64,000 nt of DNA from Clytia hemisphaerica (GCA_902728285.1 CACVBU010000732.1:1304337-1368336); one strand, 5' to 3'. Numbered from the stretch's first letter, positions 45,598 through 55,515 are shown. Notes: generated by a model not told the origin, from the sequence alone. Translations and numbers: made by a program.

Positions 45598-46395
45598 TCA
45601 AATCAAGCGTTCGTTCGATTCAGCTGCAAGGTGTGCTTCAACGCCGGAGAGGATGTCGCTTTCGAACATAGCGCTGATGCTTTTCACTAACTCCTGACTT
45701 TGGCTCAAACGATGAAGACTAGAGAAAACATGAGATTGAAATTTTCCTTCTTGGTGCTTCTCCAAGTTTTCTAACTTGAGAAGGATTTTTCTCTCACGTG
45801 CTTGGAAGCGAGATTTGAAGTCTTCATACATTTTGATTGTGTTTTGTTGTTGGAACACGGTCACCTTCAATTCGGGGATCAACTTGGTGGTTTTGGCTGA
45901 TTTTATTTCAGCGTCTTTGTAAGTTTTCTTGAGGTCTTGGACCTGTTGTGAGAGCTCCTTATTGATGAATGACTTTTGCGTAATGAAGTCAGCTTGTTGA
46001 TCAATGCGAGATTCCAAAGATCGAATCTTGTGATCAGCTTTGTCTAATTCGTCCAACATTTCAGCGCTCAATGCTTTCACCTTGTTGACGCGTTCTTCTT
46101 GCTTTTGGCATTCTTGTTTCGATTCAACAATCTTTCGTTCACTTTCTACCTGCTTCTGTTCCAAGTTACTCGCTTTTTGAGTTTGTTTTTGAAGTTTTTC
46201 TTCCAAAACTTCCATGTTGTTCTGACTTTTGGCAAACTTTTCCGTCATCTCGACAAGTTGTTTGCGCAAGTCTTCAATGGTTGTTTGTTGGTCTTCATTG
46301 ACCAATTTCAATTTTTTGTTTTGATCTACTTCATGTAGATACATCAAACGATATTCCTCAGAGAAATTGATACGATAATCAGCAAAATTTCTCAT
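45598..46395 (-). CDS. coiled-coil protein, array copy 2 (265 aa)
   Basis: Same length and architecture as the other copies, with no indel. It differs from copy 3 at few positions (for example KTYKDAEIKSAKTTKLIPELK and FQARERK here), and shares with it NFSEEY-type N-terminus, VESKQECQKQEERVNKV and DHKIRSLES. An AATAAA hexamer on the minus strand lies at about 45350, ~245 bp past the stop, at the same place as in copy 3. A CRE pair is 106 bp upstream of the ATG. A 328-bp TIR element has inserted ~200 bp upstream. Confidence 0.8.
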   Translation of the reverse strand: MRNFADYRINFSEEYRLMYLHEVDQNKKLKLVNEDQQTTIEDLRKQLVEMTEKFAKSQNNMEVLEEKLQKQTQKASNLEQKQVESERKIVESKQECQKQEERVNKVKALSAEMLDELDKADHKIRSLESRIDQQADFITQKSFINKELSQQVQDLKKTYKDAEIKSAKTTKLIPELKVTVFQQQNTIKMYEDFKSRFQARERKILLKLENLEKHQEGKFQSHVFSSLHRLSQSQELVKSISAMFESDILSGVEAHLAAESNERLI

Positions 46396-46500
46396 TTTTA
46401 ATCAATATTTCGACGATAATATAGATAAAATTTATAAAATTCACCTTTTGCTGCACTAGAGACAAAAGTTTAAAAGGCGATTGAATGGTAAAATATTATT

Positions 46501-46539
46501 TGACGTCAGTTTTATTCAAAATTTATTTTTTTGACGTCA
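46501..46539 (-). promoter_or_regulatory. paired CRE sites, array copy 2
   Basis: Two perfect TGACGTCA palindromes at 46501-46508 and 46532-46539, followed on the plus strand by TTTACGTGAAC. The first site is 106 bp upstream of the ATG. Confidence 0.7.
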
Positions 46540-46601
46540 CTTTTTTACGTGAACTTGTCTTAGGCATTGAATACATCAAACTGGAATTGATGGTTTGTTC
46601 T

Positions 46602-46929
46602 CCCGGGGGGGGGGGGTACTTAGGCAAATGGGGGGTACGGTATGTGCCGCCCTTAAGGGTACCTTTTTTGGACTTCCAAAGTTGAAAAATCAGAAAATCA
46701 AATTTCAGTCCCACTAAGGGTCGGAAAAATAGGAAAATTTCAACTTTTTACCCCCTGAAAGATCGAAATTTGGTCAAAATTGGTCAAATTTGTCCAGCTA
46801 AGGGTCGTAAAATTCCCAAAATTTTCAATTGTTTTCTCCTTTTTAGTCCCGGTAAGGGTCCAAATTTCGTAAGTCGGGTGGCACCCCCCCCCCGGTCAGC
46901 TCGCAACCCTAGTACGCCCCCCCCCGGGG
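46602..46929. mobile_element. 328-bp G-run TIR element inserted upstream of array copy 2
   Basis: Ends CCCGGGGGGGGGGGGTACT and AGTACGCCCCCCCCCGGGG are inverted. TTGTTCT (46595-46601) and TTATTCT (46930-46936) flank it as a 7-bp target duplication with one mismatch. Array copies 3 (near 50005) and 1 (near 42585) have the uninterrupted sequence, so the insertion is proved by comparison with empty paralogous sites. Internal TAAGGGTCGxAAAAT repeats occur. Non-coding. Confidence 0.85.
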
Positions 46930-47099
46930 TTATTCTGGTTCTAGTTTTGTGTTTCCATAAGACCCAATAAATTCATAAAAAAAAATCTCACAGTCGTTAA
47001 AGTGTTATGAAAAATCCATGGGTCACTTGTTGAATTCTCAACCAGCTTCCAAAGTTGGTAAAGAATCAGCCAAAGTTCATTTAACTTGCCAGGTTTTAC

Positions 47100-47520
47100 A
47101 CTAGCATTTGTAAAGGAACCGCCTTCTTCCAGCTGGTTAAGAATCCGCCCCACCTGTTAAAGAAGTTTCTCCATCCTGGTTAAGAATCCCCTGACTTAGC
47201 AATAAAGGACTCTCCCAATAATTGTTTAAGAATCCACCTGACCTGGTAAAGGACTTTCCCCATTCTTGTTAACAGTCCGCCCAACCTAGTATAGAACTCT
47301 CTAGTCTTTGTACTGGTGAAGTTTGTCCGACCCATTAAAGAAATATCCTCATACTAGTTAAGAACCCGCCCAACCTGGTAAAGAATTCTCTCTCGTAATG
47401 GTTAAAAACCTGCCCAACATGGTAAAGAACTCTCCCTCGTAATGGTTTAGAATCTGCCCGACCCATTTAAGAACTCTCCCCCATACTGGTTAAGAATCCA
47501 CCTGACCTGACGCGTCATTT
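47100..47520. repeat. CTGGTTAAGAATCC minisatellite, array unit 2
   Basis: About a dozen degenerate units of roughly 30-45 bp, each with a GGTTAAGAATCC/GGTAAAGAACTC alternation and CGCCC-ACCTG linkers. A near-identical array is in unit 3. Confidence 0.8.
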
Positions 47521-49035
47521 TGGGGCAATTTTTCACTACTTTTGCGTGACGAATAAATTTTGACTATTTTCATGTTCGTGATGAGAGCAAAAGAAATTGC
47601 AATAGGGCGTGATGTGGGGTGCCGCTCGGGAGCCTTGGTTGATTCGTCTTCAATATCTATAACGTGAAAGCGTTCAAAATTAAGTAGACGGCTCCCGTTG
47701 TATAGTAATAATAGTTTGACTAAACTTAAAGGGTTTTCATTCGGCTTTCAGAAGGCTCTAAGAGCTTTAAATATGCTAAAAGATTAGTGCGATTTCGACT
47801 TTTTTAATGAAATTTTTCGTGAGCATAAACTTTCGCGAATCGGAAATCGCCTTGTTAAAAAATTTCATAGATATCAACCATAGCGAATAAGGTTTAAAAT
47901 GCGCAAAAGCTTCTGGTCGTGAAAGCTTATACACCTTAGATTTTTTATGTTTCTTTAGTAGAGGTTGATCAGAGAGACAGTTCACTGTAAGCTTGGATCT
48001 AAAATTCACATCTTTTGATTATGTTTTGAAACACTGCCTTATGTAAAGCACAAAAAGCTTTGAACATTTACAACATATGAGTCAAATTTTAGCTAGAATA
48101 TTCAGTGTGAAACCTCAACCATGAATTGGCATAAAAGCCTGTAGCTCGGGTGTTAAACATCTATTTTGGTACCATTAGAAAGATATTTTATTCTCCGTTT
48201 AAAAACATCGGTGCACATAATGCCCTTTAAAGGCAAGTTGTCAGGAGCTTCAGGCATAGGTCAACTCCATTGACGTGTGAAACATTCATCCAACAAGCGG
48301 CACTTTGTGCAGTAGATCACGTGACGAAATCACTTTTCTATACCGTGAACATCACAATTTGGTTTTCACTGAATAATAACCTTTAAGGACAGTTTGTATA
48401 CATTTTATCGCGCATTGCTTCAGGGTAGCCAAAAATGATTTCGCTGAAATTAGCCACACCTGTTTCTTGGATGAATATCTCAGGGGACATATTTTTAATT
48501 TTTCAAATTTGATTTCCAGGCCTGGGCACTAATCTTTTGGTTAGTTTTGCTACAATTGGATCTATGAATAATTTGAATCTATTGAAGTTGTGCCCAGTGC
48601 GTTGAGCACGTACGATCTGTCTTTCCCAAGGATACAGCTCCTTGTATTTTTCATCAATGAATTTTCACGTTTAAGAAAATTTCATTTAAGAAACACAGAT
48701 TTTAGACTTAAAAAAAATCAAAAACAGGAGCCTAAAGAGGTATAGTGTTCTCAAGGATCTCTTCCCCTCAATTAAATAGTAGTAGACACGAAGACATTTT
48801 ATTCGTTTTAGTAATTTTCTTTCTTTGGATGGAAAACTGAAAGGTTTTATTGACGGTAAGATAGATGTTGTTTCCGTCCGCTCTTTTGATGTTCTTAGAG
48901 CTTCAATGATCTTGAAGACGGGCTAGGTGTTGTTTTCGTCTTTTGCTGCACAGGTTGTATCGGATTCAAGCTTGACCAATAGCAGGGATCTAGATGGTGT
49001 TCCTCCTGACCTGACATCAAATTTGTTTTGCAAAC

Positions 49036-49833
49036 TCAAATCAAGCGTTCGTTCGATTCAGCTGCAAGGTGTGCTTCAACGCCGGAGAGGATGTTGCCCT
49101 CGAACAAAGCGCTTATGCTTTTCACTAACTCCTGACTTTGGCTCAAACGATGAAGACTAGAGAAAACACGAGATTGAAATTTTCCTTCTTGGTGCTTCTC
49201 CAAGTTTTCTAGCTTGAGAAGGATTTTTCTCTCACGTACTTGGAAGCGAGATTTGAAGTCTTCATACATTTTGATCGTGTTTTGTTGTTGGAACACGGTC
49301 ACCTTCGATTCGTTGATCAACTTGGTGGTTTTGGCTGATTTTATTTCAGCGGCTTTGTAAGTTTTCTTGAGGTCTTGGACCTGTTGTGAGAGCTCCTTAT
49401 TGATGAATGACTTTTGCGTAATGAAGTCAGCTTGTTGATCAATGCGAGATTCCAAAGATCGAATCTTGTGATCAGCTTTGTCTAATTCGTCCAACATTTC
49501 AGCGCTCAATGCTTTCACCTTGTTGACGCGTTCTTCTTGCTTTTGGCATTCTTGTTTCGATTCAACAATCTTTCGTTCACTTTCTACCTGCTTCTGTTCC
49601 AAGTTACTCGCTTTTTGAGTTTGTTTTTGAAGTTTTTCTTCCAAAACTTCCATGTTGTTCTGACTTTTGGCAAAATTTTCCGTCATCTCGACAAGTTGTT
49701 TGCGCAAGTCTTCAATGGTTGTTTGTTGGTCTTCATTGACCAATTTTAATTTTTTGTTTCGATCTACTTCATGTAGATACATCAAACGATATTCCTTAGA
49801 GAAATTGATACGATAATCAGCAAAATTTCTCAT
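49036..49833 (-). CDS. coiled-coil protein, array copy 3 (265 aa)
   Basis: Closest relative of copy 2, with the same NFS(K)EY start, VNKVKALS and DHKIRSLES segments, but INESKVTVFQQ as in copy 1 and SALFEGNILSGVEAH near the end. The mosaic of copy 1-like and copy 2-like residues points to recombination or gene conversion in the array. The minus-strand AATAAA at about 48803 and the CRE pair 106 bp upstream of the ATG are conserved. Full length, no disruptions. Confidence 0.8.
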   Translation of the reverse strand: MRNFADYRINFSKEYRLMYLHEVDRNKKLKLVNEDQQTTIEDLRKQLVEMTENFAKSQNNMEVLEEKLQKQTQKASNLEQKQVESERKIVESKQECQKQEERVNKVKALSAEMLDELDKADHKIRSLESRIDQQADFITQKSFINKELSQQVQDLKKTYKAAEIKSAKTTKLINESKVTVFQQQNTIKMYEDFKSRFQVRERKILLKLENLEKHQEGKFQSRVFSSLHRLSQSQELVKSISALFEGNILSGVEAHLAAESNERLI

Positions 49834-49938
49834 TTTTAATCAATATTTCGACGATAATATAGATAAAATTCACAAAATTCACCTTTTGCTGCACTAGAGA
49901 CAAAAGTTTTAAAGGCGATTGAATGGTAAAATATTATT

Positions 49939-49976
49939 TGACGTCAGTTTTATCCAAAAAGTTTTTTTTGACGTCA
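49939..49976 (-). promoter_or_regulatory. paired CRE sites, array copy 3
   Basis: Perfect TGACGTCA at 49939-49946 and 49969-49976, starts 30 bp apart, followed on the plus strand by TTCACGTGAAC, an E-box-like palindrome also seen in part in copy 2. Confidence 0.7.
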
Positions 49977-50189
49977 TTTTTTCACGTGAACTGGAATTGA
50001 TGGGTTGTTCTAGTTCTAGTTTTGTGTTTCCATAAGACCCAATAAATTCATAAATAATCTCACAGTCGTTAAAGTGTTATGAAAAATCAATGGGTCGCTT
50101 GTTGAATTCTCAACCAGCTTTCAAAGTTGGTAAAGAATCAGCCAAAGTTCATTTAACTTGCCAGGTTTTACACTAGCATTTGTAAAGGA

Positions 50190-50590
50190 ACCGCCCTTTT
50201 CCAGCTGGTTAAGAATCCGCCCCACCTGTTAAAGAAGTTTCTCCATCCTGGTTAAGAATCCCCTGACTTAGTAATAAAGGACTCTCCCAATAACTGTTTA
50301 AAAATCCACCTGACCTGGTAAAGGACTTTCCCCATTCTTATTAACATTCCGTCCAACCTAGTATAGAACTCATTATTCTTTGTACTGGTGAAGTTTGTCC
50401 GACCCAATAAAGAAATATCCTCATACTAGTTAAGAACCCGCCTAACCTGGTAAAGAATTCTCTCTCGTAATGGTTAAAAACCTGCCCAACATGGTAAAGA
50501 ACTCTCCCTCGTAATGGTTTAGAATCTACCCGACCCGTTTAAGAACTCTCCCCCCATACTGGTTAAGATTCTACCTGACCTGAAGCGTCA
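50190..50590. repeat. CTGGTTAAGAATCC minisatellite, array unit 3
   Basis: Aligned unit for unit with the 47100-47520 array, with only scattered substitutions, which shows that unit duplication copied the whole spacer. It is missing from the shortened spacer of unit 4. Confidence 0.8.
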
Positions 50591-52133
50591 TTTTGGGGCA
50601 ATTTTTCACTACTTTTGCGTGACGAATAAATTTTGACTATTTTTTCATGTTCGGGATGAGAGCAAAAGAAATTGCATAACGGCGTGATGCGGGGTGCCGC
50701 TCGGGAGCCTCAATTGATTATTCTTCAATATCTATAACGTGAAAGCGTTCTAAATTAAGTAGACGGCTCCCGTTGTATAGTAATAATAGTTTGACTAAAC
50801 TTCAAGGGTTTTTCTTCGGCTTTTAGAAGGCTCTAAGAGCTTTAAATATGCTAAAAGATTAGTGCGATTTCGACTTTTTTAATGAAATTTTTCGTGAGCA
50901 TAAACTTTCGCGAATCGGGAATCGCCTTGTTAAAAAATTTCATAGATATCAACCATAGCGAATAAGGTTTAACATTCGCAAAATTTTCTGGTCGTGAAAG
51001 CTTATACGCCTTAGATTTTTCATGTTTCTTTAGTAGAGGTTGATCAGAGAAACAGTTCACTGTAAGCTTGGATCTAAAATTCACATCTTTTGATGATGTT
51101 TTGAAAATTTTAAGAAACACTGCCTTATGTAAAAGATAAAAAAAACTTTGAACATTTGCACCATATGAGTCAAATTTTAGCTAGAATATTCAGAGTGAAA
51201 CCTCACCCTTGAATTGGCATAAAAGCCTGTAGCTCAGGTGTTAAACAACTATTTTGGTACCATTAGAAAGATATTTTATTCTTCGTCTAAAAACATCGGT
51301 GCACATAATGCCCTTTAAAGGCAAGTTGTCAGGAGCTTCAGGCATAGGTCAACTCCATTGACGTGTGAAACATTCATCCAACAAGCGGCACTTTATGCAG
51401 TAGATCACGTGACGAAATTACTTTTCTATACCGTGAAAATAAATCACTGTTTGGCTTTCACTGAATAATAACCTTTGAGGACAGTTTGTATAGATTTCAT
51501 CATGCATTGCTTCAGGGTAGGCAAAAATGATTTCGCTGAAATTAGGCACACCTGTTTCTTGGGTGAATATCTCAGGGGACATTTTTTTAATTTTTCAAAT
51601 TTGATTTCCTGGCCTGGGCACTAATCTTTTGGTTTGTTTTGCTACAATTGGGTCTATGAATAATTTGAATCTATTGAAGTTGTGCCCAGTGCGTTGAGCA
51701 CGTACGATCTGTCTTTCCCAAGGATACAGCTCCTTGTATTTTTCATCGATGAATTTTTACGTTTAAGAAAATTTCATTTAAGAAACACAGATTTCACACT
51801 TTAAAAAAATCAAAAACAGGACCCTAAAGAGCTATAGTGTTCTCAAGGATCTCATCCCCTCAATTAAATAGTAGTAGACACGAAGACATCTTATTTGTTT
51901 TTGTAATTTTCTTTTTTGAATGGAAAACTAAAATATATTACAAAAACTATTTACAACGGGATAGATGTTGTTCCGTCCGCTCTTTTGATGTTCTTAGAGC
52001 TCGATGATTTTGAAGACGGGCTAGGTGTTGTTTCCGTCTTTCGCTGCACAGGTTGTATCGGATTCAAGCTTGACCGATAGCAGGGATCTAGATGGTGCTC
52101 CTCCTGACCTGACATCAAATTTGTTTTGTAAAC

Positions 52134-52931
52134 TCAAATCAAGCGTTCGTTCGATTCAGCTGCAAGGTGTGTTTCAACGCCGGAGAGGATGTTGCTCTCG
52201 AACAAAGCGCTGATGCTTTTCACTAACTCCTGGCTTTGGCTCCAACGACGAAGACTGGAGAAAACACGAGATTGAAATTTTCCTTCTTGGTGCTTGTCCA
52301 AGTTTTCAAGCTTGAGAAGGACTTTCCTCTCACGTGCTTGGAAGCGTGATTTGAAGTCTTCATACATTTTGATTGTGTTTTGTTGTTGGAACACGGTCAC
52401 CTTCAATTCGTGGATCAACTTGGTGGATTTGGCTGATTTCTTTTCAGCGGCTTTGCAAGTTTTCTTGAGGAGTTGGACCTGTTGCGAGAGCTCCTTATTG
52501 ATGAATGACTTTTTTCTAATGAAGTCAGCTTGTTGATCAACACGAGATTCCAAAGATTGGATCTTGCGATCAGCTTTGTCTAATTCGTCCAACATCTCGG
52601 TGCTCAATGCTTTCACTTTTTTGACACGTTCTTTTTGCTTTTGGCATTCCTGTGTCGCTTCGACAATCTTTCGTTCACTTTCTGACTGCTTCTGTTCCAA
52701 GTTACTCGCTTTTTGAGTTTGTTTTTGAAGTTTTTCTTCCAAAACTTCCGTGTTGTTTTGACTTTTTGCAAACTTTTCCGTCATTTCGGCAAGTTGTTTG
52801 CGCAAGTCTTCAATGGTTGTTTGTTGGTCTTCATTGACCAATTTCAATTTTTTGTTTTGATCTACTTCATGTAGATACATCAAACGATATTCCTCAGAGG
52901 AATTGAAACGATAATCTGCAAAATTTCTCAT
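52134..52931 (-). CDS. coiled-coil protein, array copy 4 (265 aa)
   Basis: The most upstream gene in the direction of transcription. It shares NSSEEY, ERVKKV and DRKIQSLES with copy 1, but has its own changes (RKKSFINKELSQQVQLLKKT, DKHQEGKF, RRWSQSQ). Length is again exactly 265, with the coiled coil spanning ~30-235. A CRE pair lies 102-137 bp upstream. The equivalent of the AATAAA hexamer is altered (minus strand AAATAAGATG near 51885). The same reasoning applies as for the other copies: intracellular, probably oligomeric, function unknown. Confidence 0.8.
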   Translation of the reverse strand: MRNFADYRFNSSEEYRLMYLHEVDQNKKLKLVNEDQQTTIEDLRKQLAEMTEKFAKSQNNTEVLEEKLQKQTQKASNLEQKQSESERKIVEATQECQKQKERVKKVKALSTEMLDELDKADRKIQSLESRVDQQADFIRKKSFINKELSQQVQLLKKTCKAAEKKSAKSTKLIHELKVTVFQQQNTIKMYEDFKSRFQARERKVLLKLENLDKHQEGKFQSRVFSSLRRWSQSQELVKSISALFESNILSGVETHLAAESNERLI

Positions 52932-53032
52932 TATTAATCAATATTTTGATCAAAATATTCACAAAAATTCACAATATTCACTTCTGCCGCACTTGACAAA
53001 AGTTTAAGGCGAATGGATAGCAAAATATTATT

Positions 53033-53068
53033 TGACGTCACTTTTATTGGAAGTTTTTCTTGACGTCA
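53033..53068 (-). promoter_or_regulatory. paired CRE sites, array copy 4
   Basis: Perfect TGACGTCA at 53033-53040 and 53061-53068, 28 bp apart, 102 bp upstream of the ATG. The sequence beyond the distal site no longer resembles the other promoters, so the array boundary lies about here. Confidence 0.7.
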
Positions 53069-53157
53069 ATTTTTCCTTTGGAGAAATGATGAAATTAAAT
53101 CAAAATATCTCCCTAAGAGATACGGAATCATATGAATACGAGATGCAGTCTCTCGAG

Positions 53158-53211
53158 AATGACGGAAAAGTTTGCAAAAAGTCAAAACAACACGGAAGTT
53201 TTGGAAGAAAA
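53158..53211 (+). pseudogene. inverted fragment of the coiled-coil gene
   Basis: About 54 bp starting ATGACGGAAAAGTTTGC and ending in GTTTTGGAAGAAAAA match the coding strand for residues MTEKFAKSQNNTEVLEEK of copy 4, but in the opposite orientation to the array, 230 bp upstream of copy 4. It is directly followed by a SINE head. It marks an inversion or a microhomology-mediated rearrangement at the array edge. Confidence 0.8.
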
Positions 53212-53212
53212 A

Positions 53213-53457
53213 TAGGCGTTGTGGTATAGTGGACATCAACCTTGATTCCTGTACAGGCGACCAAGGTTCGATTCCCACTCACAACGGTTCACTTGGCAAG
53301 TGAACAAACCTTCGCCCGGGTCAACCCATGCCATGTGAGGGGAATTGGGTAGTCAGTTCAAGGTGCTGACAGGATGCTTACTCAAAGCATCTATAGTTGC
53401 GAGAATGGGCTCCCAGAGCCTCCTGTAACTCAACCATAATTAGCCACATTCCGTAAA
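53213..53457 (+). mobile_element. tRNA-derived SINE
   Basis: GTTGTGGTATAGTGG (A-box-like) and AAGGTTCGATTCCC (B box) are 40 bp apart in a tRNA-like head, followed by a body with TTCACTTGGCAAGTGAAC, CAACCCATGCCATGTGAGG and GGGAATTGGGTAG. The body is shared with the copy at 57598-57756. It ends near CCACATTCCG without a clear A tail. Confidence 0.8.
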
Positions 53458-53592
53458 AGGGCCTGGTAACTAGCTGTAGGGACTTTTTCGAAGATATGCG
53501 CCATCTTGCGAAAATTCCAAACCAAAACAAGCCAAGATTGAGAGGAAAAGTTAGAGAAGACTGAAATTTTTAGCAGATTGGAGTTGTTTTCA

Positions 53593-53850
53593 CAATCCAC
53601 AATGAAAAGTAGCTGCAGTTCCAGCTTGTGTTTTTGTGAAAGACTCTAATGGTAACCCTATTAAATTCCATCGTTTGCAAAAGGATCCTGAATTGTGAAA
53701 ACAGTACAAAAAACTTTTCAAAACAGAAGGATTTGGAAATTTGGTGTCATATGTTCTGACCATTGGAGTTTGTTTCAGATCATCTTCTAATGATTTACCA
53801 GATGTTATAGTTCCTGAATCCCAATACAAACTGATCAAGAAAATTAAGTA
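53593..53850 (+). pseudogene. decayed THAP-domain-like fragment
   Basis: One frame gives VPACVFVKDSNGN, then PIKFHRLQKDPEL, a stop, and KQYKKLF, resembling the C-x-C...FHRLPKDP core of THAP zinc fingers of P-element-type transposases or transcription factors. The frame then becomes unrecognisable. The similarity rests on a few residues. Confidence 0.35.
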
Positions 53851-53859
53851 TCAACGAGT

Positions 53860-55060
53860 AAAGAAGCGTTGGGTTTTTTATCTGGAATTCTATCAGTTTC
53901 AAGAACAATGACGTGAACAATGCTATGGAGAAATAAGCAAGCAGTACATAATCGAAACCCTAACAACAACCAGGAGGTTGACCATCAGGAGATTTCTTTT
54001 GATAGTTGCTCACTTAGCTTTGTTTTGGTTTTAGTTTTGGTCTTGGCTTTGTTGAACACTTTACTGACAGCTCGATGTTTAATAGCAAATAGTATATACG
54101 AAGGGTACAAACACATCAAAGGTCATGCTTCAAGGATGAGGTTGCAGAAGACATTATTTATGTGCTGGCTTGAAAATTAATGCCAATAATGGAATATAAT
54201 GGACGTCTTTATAGAACTGAATTCTGAGGTTCATAAAAAAATTACATATACAAACAATATGAGGGTCCTCAAGATTATTGTAGTCAATCAGTCAATCACG
54301 GTATGAATTCTCCACCCCTAGTTTTGAATTCAGGATGTGTATTATATTATTTTCATTTGCGTAGTCGTAAAACTTTGCATACAATTCAATCCCACTGTGG
54401 ACTGAGACAGCGAGATTGAGCCTATGGTCACACTGATCAAATTACAACATGGGATTTACAGTTAAATGACATTTTTTTTATGGAACTCTTGGAATTCAAG
54501 ATTGCAAAATAAATTTCAAAACAGACAAAATATTTTTTTGTATCAACAAGAATTTCTATTTGGTGGGATTGTTTGTAATATATTTGTAGGTATATATGTA
54601 ATATCTTTAAAATGTAATTCATGGAAAATATTTTATGACTTTAATATTTAAAAAAACAAATTTGAAAGAAGATCTTTCTCACTCTATACTGCCCTCTTTA
54701 CACACTTTTCTTGTTATACAAAGTACTAATAGATAAAACTCTCAAATTTTTTTTGCTCTTTTGCTGTTTGCTTTTCATTAAATATTTATACGGTTTCTCT
54801 TTTATTTGGTCTTGTTATTATTATACAGAGAAAATAACGATTTTGTTTAAATTACTGTACTGAAAATTAATGGTTTTTATGAGAGAAAGCAAAGGACACA
54901 CTTTTCATACTAATTCCGACTAAAATTTTAATGTAAACCTGATAAAAAGGTTTAGTTGTTGCATGGTACCCTCAAAATCCTAGATCCGCCCCTGATTCCT
55001 CAGCTTCTTCTTTGCTAAATCTGTTTATTTTTCTTATAGTACCTTATAGTGCTCAGATTT
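53860..55060. other. AT-rich spacer
   Basis: A short ORF at 53920-54180 (86 codons, with a LVLVLVLALL hydrophobic run) has no family features. I see no other structure up to about 55060. Confidence 0.5.
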
Positions 55061-55084
55061 GCTCAGATCCATAAGCCGCCTAAC

Positions 55085-55515
55085 TGAAAACGAAAGACAT
55101 TTGGCTAAAGCTTCAGATGCATCCGGCTGGACTTAGAGTTTTTTTCAAGTTGAATAGTGACCAAAGGGGGTCTCGAACCGGGAACCTATAGTTTCCGAAA
55201 CCAATGCCCTATCCACTGGGCCAAACCGGCTGCCGAAAATCCGTTATTTGGGGTTACTTATACGAAGGTCTAAGTACTATATATATATATAAGTCTGACT
55301 GACGAGTTAGGCTAACTGTTATGATCGCCATTACTCCAAAGAAGCCACCACACGTGTGCACCGCCGGCCGGGTGAGGGGTTAGGGATGTGCACCAGGGTG
55401 GCTTCGCCACCCTGGTGCAAATCCCTAACCCTATGCTACGCGCTACGCGCTCCGCGCGGTATATGCGCGCGTCCCGCGCGGCCGGATGCATCTGAAGCAT
55501 TAGTCGAAAGTAACG
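55085..55515. mobile_element. composite element with inverted ends, tRNA-like insert and strong hairpin
   Basis: GCTTCAGATGCATCCGGC near 55118-55135 is repeated inverted as GCCGGATGCATCTGAAGC at 55481-55498, and weaker pairing extends outward through CTAA and CGAAAG. Between them are a minus-strand tRNA-like segment (about 55150-55235; GGTTTGGCCCAGTGGATAGG and GGTTCGAGACCCC), an AT dinucleotide run, and the hairpin at 55378-55430, then a CpG-rich patch (CTACGCGCTACGCGCTCCGC). Element type unknown. Confidence 0.55.
55378..55430. repeat. long stable hairpin, 25-bp arms, 3-nt loop
   Basis: Arms 55378-55402 and 55406-55430 pair at 24 of 25 positions around TTC. The core is TGCACCAGGGTGGC and its complement. 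It is GC-rich, in contrast to the surrounding AT-rich DNA. Confidence 0.9.

Larger units (their letters stand above)
41300..53230 (-). repeat. four-unit tandem gene array, 3.1-4.0 kb per unit
   Basis: Coding starts lie at 42374, 46395, 49833 and 52931, so units are 4021, 3438 and 3098 bp apart. Units share not only the ORF but also the 3' flank, the promoter, a CTGGTTAAGAATCC minisatellite, a CTTTCGCGA TIR-element remnant and the CATTTGGTTTTCACTGAA block. Units 2 and 3 are nearly identical over ~3 kb; units 1 and 4 are more diverged, and unit 1 carries extra sequence at about 43800-44900. Confidence 0.95.

Noticed and set aside
53920-54180. 86-codon ORF with a hydrophobic LVLVLVLALL run
   Set aside because: No signal-peptide or family features, no splice or promoter context, flanked by decayed THAP-like sequence.
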